This document shows, in pieces, positions 41,567-49,909 of a stretch of DNA of 64,000 nucleotides; the stretch's first letter is position 1, and every line of letters begins with the position of its first letter. The stretch is taken from positions 62,001 through 126,000 of the forward strand of contig NZ_SOBT01000013.1 of NCBI RefSeq assembly GCF_004364935.1, written 5' to 3'. Made by a program: the position numbers and the translations under genes. The notes beneath the pieces are model-generated. The model saw only the letters and a list, made by a program, of their open reading frames with translations, was not told the DNA's origin and searched no databases. The DNA is from Panacagrimonas perspica. Lineage in GTDB: Bacteria; Pseudomonadota; Gammaproteobacteria; Nevskiales; Nevskiaceae.

Positions 41567-42873
41567 TTAGCGCGGCACGCCGAGAAGAAATCGTGACTGC
41601 GCTCCGTCGCGGGACGGTGCCAAGTGCCGGATTGGACGCGCTCGCGGTCAGCATTGATGCATTGGCCCCCGCGCTTGACGAGGAACTGGCATCGGTGGCT
41701 TCTGGCCGCGCAGGCTTCAAGGCGGTGCGCGGGGAGTACGGGAGCGGAAAAACCTTCTTTGGTCGCTGGCTGCAGGAGCGTGCGCGCGCCAAGGGGTTTG
41801 TCACGAGCGAAGTGCAGATCAACGAGACCGAAACACCCCTGCATCGGCTGGAGACCGTTTACCGACGGCTTGTTGAGCGGCTTGGCACTGCAGACGCACC
41901 TTCTGGGGCTTTCCGGAACATCATCGACGGTTGGTTCTTTGCGCTCGAGCAGGATGTGCTCGCCGACGGGAAGATCAACCCCACGGATGCGACGGCGCTT
42001 TTGCATGCAACGGGCGAGCTGATGGAGGCACGTCTGTCCACGATCAGTCGTTCGGCGCCCGCGTTCTCAGCGGTCTTGCGTGCTTATCGGGATGCGACGG
42101 CCAAGGGGGACCAGCAAGTTGCCGACGGCCTGGTCAGTTGGTTAGGGGGGCAGCCAAACGTGTCTGCGAGCGTGAAGCGAGCCGCGGGCATCAAAGGCGA
42201 TCTCGACCACTTTGCCGCGACGAACTTCCTTGCGGGGCTGCTGACCATTCTGCGAGACAGTGGATTTTCTGGCCTGCTGTTGGTCCTCGACGAAGTCGAA
42301 ACCCTGCAGCGTATGCGCGCGGACACTCGTGAGAAGGGGTTGAACGCGCTTCGCCAATGGATTGATGAAATTGATGCTGGGCGCTATCCAGGCCTCTATC
42401 TGGTGGTTACCGGAACCCCCGCGTTCTTCGATGGACCGCAGGGCGTGCAGCGTCTCGCACCTCTTGCCCAGCGTCTGCACGTGGATTTCGGTACCGATCG
42501 TCGCTTCGACAATCCGCGGGCTGTGCAGATTCGATTGCTTCCATTCGACGAAAGCGCGCTGGTGTCCGTGGGGCGAAGGGTGCGCGACATTTTTGCGGAA
42601 GGACGATCCTCCGAACTTCGAGTGCGGAGCAAGGTGGACGATCAGTACATCCAAACCCTCGCCCGCGCGGTTGCGGGCGGACTGGGAGGGCGTGTGGGTG
42701 TAGCGCCGAGAATTTTCCTGAAGAAGCTCGTCGGCGAGGTCATGGATCGCGTGGATCTGTTCGAGGACTTTGATCCGAGACAGCACTACAGCCTGACTCT
42801 TTCCGAGACCGAAATGACGGTCACCGAAAGAGCTGCGGCCAGCGCCGCCTCGGTGGATGATATTGAGTTGTGA
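41563..42873 (+). CDS. brxD: BREX ATPase BrxD
   Basis: A 436-residue ATP-binding protein of the BrxD family, found in type 2 BREX. Walker A is GEYGSGKT at 57-64, Walker B is LVLDE ending at 243-244. The start overlaps the pglZ stop (ATGA) and the stop overlaps the helicase start (GTGA), so the three are tightly coupled. BrxD pairs with BrxHI and has no homologue in type 1 systems. Confidence 0.93.
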   Translation: MISAARREEIVTALRRGTVPSAGLDALAVSIDALAPALDEELASVASGRAGFKAVRGEYGSGKTFFGRWLQERARAKGFVTSEVQINETETPLHRLETVYRRLVERLGTADAPSGAFRNIIDGWFFALEQDVLADGKINPTDATALLHATGELMEARLSTISRSAPAFSAVLRAYRDATAKGDQQVADGLVSWLGGQPNVSASVKRAAGIKGDLDHFAATNFLAGLLTILRDSGFSGLLLVLDEVETLQRMRADTREKGLNALRQWIDEIDAGRYPGLYLVVTGTPAFFDGPQGVQRLAPLAQRLHVDFGTDRRFDNPRAVQIRLLPFDESALVSVGRRVRDIFAEGRSSELRVRSKVDDQYIQTLARAVAGGLGGRVGVAPRIFLKKLVGEVMDRVDLFEDFDPRQHYSLTLSETEMTVTERAAASAASVDDIEL

Positions 42874-44906
42874 GCGCGTTCGACCTCCTGCACGCGGCGG
42901 TTCAGTACCACGTCGTCAATAGCTTGGGATGGAGCACGCTGCGGCCGACGCAGCTTGAGGCGATTGCGCCGATTCAGGGCGGAGAACACTGCCTCCTACT
43001 GGCGCCGACGGCCGGTGGAAAAACCGAAGCTGCAATCATTCCGATCCTGTCGCGGATGCTGGCTGAGGAATGGTCGGGCCTGAGCGTCCTGTACATCTGT
43101 CCTATTAAGGCGCTCCTCAATAATCTGGAGCCGCGATTAACTCGCTATGCCGGCCTTCTCGGCCGGAGCGTGGAAGTGTGGCACGGGGACATCAGCGACA
43201 CGCGCAAGCGCCGAATCCGGTCCTCTCCACCCGATGTGCTGTTGACGACCCCAGAGTCTGTCGAGGGCATGCTGGTTTCCACGCGGACGGAACGCGAGTC
43301 GTGGTTTGGGGGCGTAAGGGCGATCATCGTGGACGAGCTGCACGCGGTTGCATCTGATGATCGCGGTTGGCATCTCCGCTCTGTCATGGCCCGTGTCGAC
43401 TCGTACTGCCGCCATCCAACACAACGCCTGGGATTGTCAGCGACGGTGAGCAATCCAGACGAACTGCTCGCCTGGTTTGCTCCTTCCGGTCAACGCCGCG
43501 TCGTTGGATCATCTTCCGTTTCTGCCGATGCGGACGTGACCATTGACGCTGTCGGCACGGTCGAAAATGCGGCGTTGGTGATTTCCAGGCTGCATCGCGG
43601 TGAGAAACGGCTGGTGTTCTGCGACTCCCGGGCTAACGCCGAGCGAATCGGCGCAGAGTTGCTCCGAGCAGGAATACGCACCTTTGTCAGTCACGCGTCT
43701 CTGAGTGTCAGTGAAAGGAAGCAAGCCGAAGCTGCATTCACTGAGGAGCGCGACTGCGTCATCGTCGCGACGTCCACATTGGAACTCGGCATCGACGTTG
43801 GGGACCTCGATCGCGTCATTCAAATCGACTCTCCCTCCACCGTGAGCTCGTTCTTACAGCGCATGGGACGCAGTGGCCGTCGATCGGGCGCTCGCCGAAA
43901 CTGCTTGTTCTTGACGACTAATGACACGGGCCTGATGACGGCCGCGGGTATCTGCGAGTTGTGGGCTTCGGGGTGGGTTGAGAAGGCCGAGCCACCGGCG
44001 GAGCCGTGGAACGTGCTTGCTCAGCAGCTGTTGCTGATGACACTGGAGCATGGTCAGCTTGCGCGGTCCGAGCTCCTGTCCGCTATCGGGAAATGCTTTC
44101 CCGAGCTGATCACCGAGAGGGTGACCTCTGTGATAGATCACCTCGTCAGCACGGGACATCTGTCAGATGCAGGTGGCGTGCTTTCGATTGGGCTGACTGC
44201 AGAACAGGAGTACGGGCGGGCTCACTACCGTGATCTGATGGCGACCTTCACGGGAGGAAACCTGCTCGCTGCTCGTCATGGCGCTAACGAGGTGGGCTAC
44301 CTCGATCCGTCCGTGCTTCAGGGTGACGGAGACAAGGTCACGGTGCTTCTTGCCGGGCGCAGCTGGGATGTGAGGGACATCGACTGGAAGAAGCGGATTG
44401 TCTGGATCGAGCCGACTAAGGAAGGTGGAGCTGCGCGGTGGACCGGGTCGGGCAGGGAAATGAGCCATGAGCTTGCACAGGCTATTCGGCGAGTGCTGAT
44501 AGCAGGAACGGTGAAGGGAGTTCATTTGTCCAAACGTGGATCAGAAGGACTGGACGATATTCGTGACCAGACACCTTCCTCCGAGGCTGCCGAAGTCGTT
44601 GAGGCATTGGGAGGTGGACGATTCCGACTCTGGACTTTCGCTGGAACTCTGCGAAACAGAACTCAATTTCTTCGAGAAAGCCAGGCGGGAGCGACGAAGT
44701 TCGATGGACTTTCGATCTTCTACAAGACTGCCGAATGGTCGAGCGCCAGGGCTACTAATGCTGATGCTGACCTGCCGCAATCAATGCAAGAAGTGCTGCT
44801 GAAGGCCATCAAGTTCAGCAACCTTCTGGATGACGCACTCGCAGAGCGCATTGTCCGGTCGCGCCGATTGGCGCCAGCTTCGACCGAGGTGCCTGTTCAC
44901 GATTGA
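42870..44906 (+). CDS. brxHI: BREX Lhr-like helicase BrxHI
   Basis: A 678-residue superfamily 2 DEAD/DEAH-box helicase. Motif I is APTAGGKT at 45-52, motif II is DELH at 155-158, SAT follows in RLGLSATVS, and motif VI is QRMGRSGRRSG. The sequence beyond the two RecA-like domains resembles the Lhr-type winged-helix region. GTG start overlapping the brxD stop. It is the last gene of the six-gene operon; no clear terminator follows in the 128 bp before tnsD. Confidence 0.93.
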   Translation: MSAFDLLHAAVQYHVVNSLGWSTLRPTQLEAIAPIQGGEHCLLLAPTAGGKTEAAIIPILSRMLAEEWSGLSVLYICPIKALLNNLEPRLTRYAGLLGRSVEVWHGDISDTRKRRIRSSPPDVLLTTPESVEGMLVSTRTERESWFGGVRAIIVDELHAVASDDRGWHLRSVMARVDSYCRHPTQRLGLSATVSNPDELLAWFAPSGQRRVVGSSSVSADADVTIDAVGTVENAALVISRLHRGEKRLVFCDSRANAERIGAELLRAGIRTFVSHASLSVSERKQAEAAFTEERDCVIVATSTLELGIDVGDLDRVIQIDSPSTVSSFLQRMGRSGRRSGARRNCLFLTTNDTGLMTAAGICELWASGWVEKAEPPAEPWNVLAQQLLLMTLEHGQLARSELLSAIGKCFPELITERVTSVIDHLVSTGHLSDAGGVLSIGLTAEQEYGRAHYRDLMATFTGGNLLAARHGANEVGYLDPSVLQGDGDKVTVLLAGRSWDVRDIDWKKRIVWIEPTKEGGAARWTGSGREMSHELAQAIRRVLIAGTVKGVHLSKRGSEGLDDIRDQTPSSEAAEVVEALGGGRFRLWTFAGTLRNRTQFLRESQAGATKFDGLSIFYKTAEWSSARATNADADLPQSMQEVLLKAIKFSNLLDDALAERIVRSRRLAPASTEVPVHD

Positions 44907-45034
44907 AAAGGTGCGCCGGCGTTCGAGAGTTATTCTTCGCCAGGAGGGGATAGAGGTAGCCCGGAGAGGTTGTTGGGAGAGCCGAATCTTCTTCTCGATT
45001 AGCCTATGAGAGTGGATCACGACCAGGTGCCCAC

Positions 45035-46774
45035 TTGAGCGGCGGGAATCATCTTGATGGTCTCAATTTGGACGTGCCGTCGCTGCTCGACTGGCTGCCA
45101 GGCGAGACGTTGTACAGCTTGTGCGCTCGGCAGCATGCATTCTGGGGTCACTCCCACCCATCGAGAACCGCCCAGATCCTGTTCGGAGGTCGACAGGCAG
45201 GCTTCCAGCATGACTTCCCGGGTTGTATAGCGGCGTTGGCGGAGCGGACCAAGGGCGTCTGGGGATCCGGTCGATTGATCGCTGAGAATCGAACGCTCCT
45301 GCGATTCTTTCGTCCGTTTCTGGACGAAGCGCGGTACGAAAACGCGATCAATGCAATGTTGTCGCGCTCGGTTGCGCATCTGAAGTTTAGCCTGGGCCTG
45401 CTGACCAGCCACTTCAGGGCTAACCATCCGTTGAAAGCGTGCCCAGAATGCATCGAGGCGGACCGCGGCCAAACCGGGTGGACGCAGTGGCATTTGGAGC
45501 ACCAGTTTCCGGGGATCTGGGTGTGTCGTCGGCACGAAACAATTCTTTTCGAGAGCACCCTGAAGGCGACGGGTGTATCCCGGTTCGATTGGGTGCGCCC
45601 GTTACCTTCCGGGGAATGGCAGCCATGCATACGTCCATCAGCACAAGGACTTTCTCGTCTCAAGCGACTTGCCGAACTGATCGCGGCCGTCGTCAACGAG
45701 GATCGACCCGCTGGCTGGCTGCCGATCGAGAGAATTCAGGGAGCACTGATCGAAGCACTACGGGCGCGCGGGATGGTCACCGAATCTGGTCAGCTTCGAT
45801 TGAAGATGATCGCGCCAGAGTTCGTGGAGTACGCGCAGGGATTTCAGGGCGTCAGAGAGCTAGAAGCATTACCTGTAGATCAAGCGGATGCCGAGATGCA
45901 GTTGGGCCGATTGCTGCGCCCCATGCGAACCGGAACGCACCCTCTGCGTTTCTTGGTGCTCATCGATTGGCTCTTTCCCAACTTCGATGCGTTTCAGCAG
46001 GCCCTTCGAGCGATCGACAACGTGCCGGAATCGGCGGACCGTACGCCAGCCGGTCCAAAGCCGGACGAGAAAGAGCTGCTGCGTCGCGTGGTGGTGGACC
46101 GAATTAGAAGCGGAGAAGCACCGTCGCCAGTCGCTCGAAGTGTCGGCATCGATGTGGCTACTGCAAGGGCCTGGGCGGCAGCTCAGGGGATCATTACGTC
46201 CTCTCGCCCCAGCGTTCTGCTAGATAAGTGTCGAGCTGCGGTAGTACGAGATCTCGAGCGCGGACTCGAGACAAGGGCGGTGGCCGAAAAGCATTCACTG
46301 TCACTGAGCTCGATCACACGAGTATTGCGGACGACGGTTGGTCTCCATGAGCGTTGGAGAATTGCCCGAGCGACTGGCGCTCGTGATGTGCGACGCGCCG
46401 AGTGGTTGCAGGCAAGGAAGAAACTCCCTGGACATGGTCCAAAGCTCCTTCGCGCATCGTTCCCAGCGGTATATGCATGGTTGTACCGCAACGACCGAGC
46501 TTGGCTGGAAGTCAATTCCCTGGTTCCCGTTCAGAGACCTTCTACACAATCGCGCATTCGATGGGATGAGCGAGACCTCGAACTGAGGGCGGCAGTGCAA
46601 AATGCGGTACTTCGGTTGAGCGAAGAACGATCCGGACGCTCGCTCCGTCTTTGGCAAATCTACCAAGCGGTTCCGGAGCTGAAAGCAAAGCTTCTGCAGC
46701 TCGACAGGATGCCGCTGACGAGCGCGACCCTTGAGCAGGCGCTCAAGAAGGGCAGGCGACCCCGCAATAACTAA
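45035..46774 (+). CDS. tnsD: TnsD-like target-site selector (TniQ family)
   Basis: A 579-residue TniQ/TnsD protein, the DNA-binding factor that recognises the glmS 3' end and recruits TnsC. The N-terminal TniQ domain (LLDWLPGETLYSLCARQH) contains a zinc-binding site: C136 and C139 of CPEC, C164 and H167 of CRRH. The C-terminal half has two HTH-like segments and the TnsD signature YAWLYRNDRAWL. No ATG is available near the start: TTG at 45035 follows an AGGTG box, and an internal GTG (VPSLLDWLPG) is an alternative. The role in attTn7 targeting is inferred from the element's position and the protein's length. Confidence 0.88.
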   Translation: MSGGNHLDGLNLDVPSLLDWLPGETLYSLCARQHAFWGHSHPSRTAQILFGGRQAGFQHDFPGCIAALAERTKGVWGSGRLIAENRTLLRFFRPFLDEARYENAINAMLSRSVAHLKFSLGLLTSHFRANHPLKACPECIEADRGQTGWTQWHLEHQFPGIWVCRRHETILFESTLKATGVSRFDWVRPLPSGEWQPCIRPSAQGLSRLKRLAELIAAVVNEDRPAGWLPIERIQGALIEALRARGMVTESGQLRLKMIAPEFVEYAQGFQGVRELEALPVDQADAEMQLGRLLRPMRTGTHPLRFLVLIDWLFPNFDAFQQALRAIDNVPESADRTPAGPKPDEKELLRRVVVDRIRSGEAPSPVARSVGIDVATARAWAAAQGIITSSRPSVLLDKCRAAVVRDLERGLETRAVAEKHSLSLSSITRVLRTTVGLHERWRIARATGARDVRRAEWLQARKKLPGHGPKLLRASFPAVYAWLYRNDRAWLEVNSLVPVQRPSTQSRIRWDERDLELRAAVQNAVLRLSEERSGRSLRLWQIYQAVPELKAKLLQLDRMPLTSATLEQALKKGRRPRNN

Positions 46775-46818
46775 TGTAGGTCGATCAGGCGGGCGTATGT
46801 ATGTATGCATGCAAATGA

Positions 46819-46847
46819 TTGACAATCCCAGAAAATGTGGCAAGAAT
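46819..46847 (+). promoter_or_regulatory. Candidate promoter of the HTH-tniQ pair
   Basis: TTGACA at 46819-46824 and AAGAAT at 46842-46847 with a 17-bp spacer, 18 bp ahead of the ATG. The surroundings are rich in TATGCAT-type words (46801-46863), which could serve as operators for the small HTH protein. Confidence 0.55.
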
Positions 46848-46864
46848 AATGCAAGTATGCATTA

Positions 46865-47230
46865 ATGGATGCGTATCGCATGCGTCCCAACGAACAGGCT
46901 AGGCTGCTACGGGCTGCAAAGCTTTGCCGTGAGCTAGGAATACACCAAGAGAAGATTGCCGCTGATCTCGGGGCAAGTCAGTCCCAGATCAGTCGTGTCC
47001 TCAGTGCGCGGGGAAGTCGCTTTTCGCGGCTGTGCGACGAAGTTTGCGCATATGTCGAGCGATCCTCCCACGGAATCTCACTTGACGCCGTCCGCGATCA
47101 CCCCGAACTCATTGGCGCGCTTCGGGATACCTGGGACGGCTCGCCGTCGCACGCGAAGGCGTTGGCAGCTGTGATCCGCTCGCTGGCGGCGTTACACGTG
47201 GTGGGAAGGAGTTCGGGGGCCTCAACGTGA
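46865..47230 (+). CDS. Small helix-turn-helix protein coupled to the second TniQ
   Basis: A 121-residue protein with an HTH in RELGIHQEKIAADLGASQSQISRVLSARG, related to Xre-type or transposon-associated DNA-binding proteins. The rest is helical. Its stop overlaps the GTG start of the downstream tniQ gene by four bases, so both are made together. It may autoregulate the pair through the TATGCAT-rich promoter region, or act with TniQ in choosing targets. No homologue was recognised by name. Confidence 0.75.
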   Translation: MDAYRMRPNEQARLLRAAKLCRELGIHQEKIAADLGASQSQISRVLSARGSRFSRLCDEVCAYVERSSHGISLDAVRDHPELIGALRDTWDGSPSHAKALAAVIRSLAALHVVGRSSGAST

Positions 47231-48630
47231 ACCGGCTCATACGACCTGCGCCGATGCCAGAAGAGCTGGCCATCGCTTTGCAAGCGCGGGCTGCTCGATG
47301 GAATGGGCTTGCTGACAAAACCCGGTGGACTTCCGAGATGCGTCGCGCGCTGGCCGATGATGGCCAATCATGCGAAGGCCTTCCAGAAATCGAGGCGATG
47401 GCGATGTTTCATGGAGAACCCGTCGGGAGGTTCGTAGTCGGGCATACCGTGGTCCCCTTGATCCATGCCTTCTCCGCTGACGACGGGGCCGGTGAACATG
47501 GAGGACCTGCACGCCGCCATTTGCTTCCGAAGAATGCATTTCGGGTGCTTCGTGCCGGTGCTTATCTTTGTCGGAAATGCGTAGAGGAAGACCTCGATTT
47601 CCACGGAATGAGTTGGTGGCGTAGGGATCACCAGTTGCCGGGATTGTTCTGGTGCCCGAAGCACAGAACCGCCTTGCACCTACATCAAGATGCGGCGGTG
47701 TTTCGCGCGCCGCCTTCGGCGGTAATCTCGGAGGCCAGCTGCGTCGGAAATGAGTGGTGTGAGGAACTGCGATCAAACGCTCTGATCTCACGCTTCATTG
47801 AAATCCAGGAGGGATTGCTATCTCTGGAGGTGCCACTGTCCGAGCGAGTTGTCTCGAGGATGATGCGCGACAGGGCAAGCGATCAAGGCTTCCATAGCGG
47901 TGTCCACGAAGTGAAGAGGCCGCTGGTCAGTACGTTGCTGCGTGAGAAGGTCGATCCCAAGTGGATTGATACGCTGTACGGTGGGTTTGGGGAAACACAG
48001 GATGGCTATTACTTTTCGATCGACGGTACTCTTCGCGGCCATCACGACTCAGCCGGTGCAGTCTCCTATGCCTTGGTCGCTGCCGTGCTGTGGAGCAGTG
48101 CCGATGATGCATTGACAGCAATGATGGATGCGGACAGCACAAGGGGTACTCAAGATCGATCGGCCAAGCCGGGTCCAGATCGTGCACGTCTCGAGGCGGC
48201 GTACCTTGAAAACCGCGGTGGTCACGCGGCAGTAGCCCGAAAACTAAACCTGCGGGAGGACACAGTTCGCCAGATACTGGACGCTGCGGGATTTCCTGCG
48301 CTTGGTGCAGGGATGGGTCTGCTGAAAGCGGCAGCCGCTTTCTACCTCGACGGCGAGTCTCTGAACAACGCGTCAAGAATGGCAAATGTCAAAGCTTCTG
48401 AGCTGGAGAAGCTTATCCGCACCTCTGGCCAGCCATTCGCAGACATCCTTCGCCGATGGGTGCCGGTGAGTGCGGGCGACATCCCGGTTAGCTCACTGGC
48501 CAGCCCTCGACGCCTGATGCGAAAAGGTGGCATGCCCGCGACCTCGCAGGGTAACGAAGCATCGAATCCGGAATCCGCTGCCGAAAGCGGGAAGCCTATC
48601 GCCAAAACTGCTTCCAAAACCCATCATTGA
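47227..48630 (+). CDS. tniQ: Second TniQ-family protein
   Basis: A 467-residue protein whose zinc-binding site marks it as TniQ: C115 and C118 of CRKC, then C143 and H146 of CPKH within GLFWCPKHRTALHL. A C-terminal HTH-like segment (GHAAVARKLNLREDTVRQIL) follows a linker. It differs strongly from the TnsD-like protein upstream and lacks the TnsD C-terminal signature. In other Tn7-like elements a second TniQ serves an alternative target pathway; here no CRISPR effector is present, so any partner is unknown, with the coupled HTH protein as the best candidate. The 3' end overlaps tnsC on the other strand by 35 bp. Confidence 0.85.
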   Translation: MNRLIRPAPMPEELAIALQARAARWNGLADKTRWTSEMRRALADDGQSCEGLPEIEAMAMFHGEPVGRFVVGHTVVPLIHAFSADDGAGEHGGPARRHLLPKNAFRVLRAGAYLCRKCVEEDLDFHGMSWWRRDHQLPGLFWCPKHRTALHLHQDAAVFRAPPSAVISEASCVGNEWCEELRSNALISRFIEIQEGLLSLEVPLSERVVSRMMRDRASDQGFHSGVHEVKRPLVSTLLREKVDPKWIDTLYGGFGETQDGYYFSIDGTLRGHHDSAGAVSYALVAAVLWSSADDALTAMMDADSTRGTQDRSAKPGPDRARLEAAYLENRGGHAAVARKLNLREDTVRQILDAAGFPALGAGMGLLKAAAAFYLDGESLNNASRMANVKASELEKLIRTSGQPFADILRRWVPVSAGDIPVSSLASPRRLMRKGGMPATSQGNEASNPESAAESGKPIAKTASKTHH

Positions 48631-49909
48631 GGTGCATCAAGTCCTCGTACCGGCGCAGGCTGACGGGGTCGCCCTTCAGTAAGGCCTGCACTGCGGGCCT
48701 GAGGGGGCCTAGCAGCGTCGCGGCAGCGGTTTCGAGGTCCGTGAGCAGGAAATCCTCTTTGTCGCGCTCAAGCGCGATTCGCTGACCGCCAACCCAAAGT
48801 CCGATCAGGATTCTGGGCACACTTGCGGTGAGTCGATGCAGGGTATTCCTAGCGGCTTCGTCAAGCTTCAGAGGATTCCTGACGTACTGGTACGACTCCA
48901 GGCGCTTGGAAAAAAATTTAAAGCCTGGACCATTCGGGCCATCGAGCGGCGAAAATTCATGGAAGAAGCCATTGGCGACCCGCGTCAGGACGCTCAGGCG
49001 CCGTGCGAACGCATGCATTCCGTCTGGCGTCCCGGAAAAGACGAGCGCGATGCGCATTGAGTTGCACCACGTCAGCAGTCGCAACAGCGCCTGGTCATCT
49101 TTGACGCTGAGCTCGGGCAGGCTATCGGCACTCTTTTTGGCACGCCTTTGTTCAAGCGTTGGGATCCGGAAAAAATTCTGAATCTCGTCTAGATGTAAGA
49201 CACCGAGGCAATGCGCCCTGGCCACACTGCTCCATTCGTCGAACATCGGCAGACCTTGGCTGGGCTTTCGGGCGTGCCTGTAGCGAGCGAGTGGAAGTTC
49301 GAACCGGGCCGCCTTGCTGCCGAGGCCATGAGTGAAGACTCGGTCCCACTCCATCATCAGGCCAGCAGCCAGATCGACAAGCTGCCCGCTCGCCGGAACA
49401 TCCACGGATAATCGAACGGCTTGAACATGCTGACCGACGAGTCCCGGGAATGTCTCATGAATGATCAGTTCTCGATATCGACTCAGGGACTTGCTGATCG
49501 TCCTCGTTTTCCCCGTACCTGCTGCACCGCCAATCGTGACCAAGCGTGCACCTCGGACCTCATCGAGCGCCGGCGGCCTGACCGATGTAGGGCCCTTTGC
49601 GTGCTGTTCGACTTCGCCCCACCGATTTGCGGGTATGCGCGGATCGCGCGACCGGTATGAGTGCCGCAAGCTAAGATCAATTGACTGCGCGGTGGAGATT
49701 GACGTCGGGGACGGAACGAAGAGGTTCTCGAGCAACAGCAGTTCATGAAGTCGGATGTACGCCGGCGCTTCCAAAATCGCTCCGGGAGCTTTTGGAAGGT
49801 TGAGCAGGAAGTTCTCCAGTTCCGTCGGGCTTGGAATGGGGCCGAGACCGTCGACCAGGATGTTCCCTTCGTATGGGTTGAATGGCTCGGACCCTTTGTT
49901 TTTAGCCAC
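48596..49909 (-). CDS. tnsC: Transposition regulator ATPase TnsC
   Basis: A 437-residue AAA+ ATPase that links target selectors (TniQ/TnsD) to the TnsAB transposase. Walker A is GGAAGTGKT at 127-135, Walker B is LHLDEIQ with D241-E242. The GTG start (VAKNKGSEPFNPYEG) is preceded by GAGGAG at good spacing and overlaps the tnsB stop by 8 bp. An upstream in-frame ATG 63 bp earlier lies inside tnsB and adds an arginine-rich stretch, so is less likely. Confidence 0.92.
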   Translation of the reverse strand: MAKNKGSEPFNPYEGNILVDGLGPIPSPTELENFLLNLPKAPGAILEAPAYIRLHELLLLENLFVPSPTSISTAQSIDLSLRHSYRSRDPRIPANRWGEVEQHAKGPTSVRPPALDEVRGARLVTIGGAAGTGKTRTISKSLSRYRELIIHETFPGLVGQHVQAVRLSVDVPASGQLVDLAAGLMMEWDRVFTHGLGSKAARFELPLARYRHARKPSQGLPMFDEWSSVARAHCLGVLHLDEIQNFFRIPTLEQRRAKKSADSLPELSVKDDQALLRLLTWCNSMRIALVFSGTPDGMHAFARRLSVLTRVANGFFHEFSPLDGPNGPGFKFFSKRLESYQYVRNPLKLDEAARNTLHRLTASVPRILIGLWVGGQRIALERDKEDFLLTDLETAAATLLGPLRPAVQALLKGDPVSLRRYEDLMHLNDGFWKQFWR

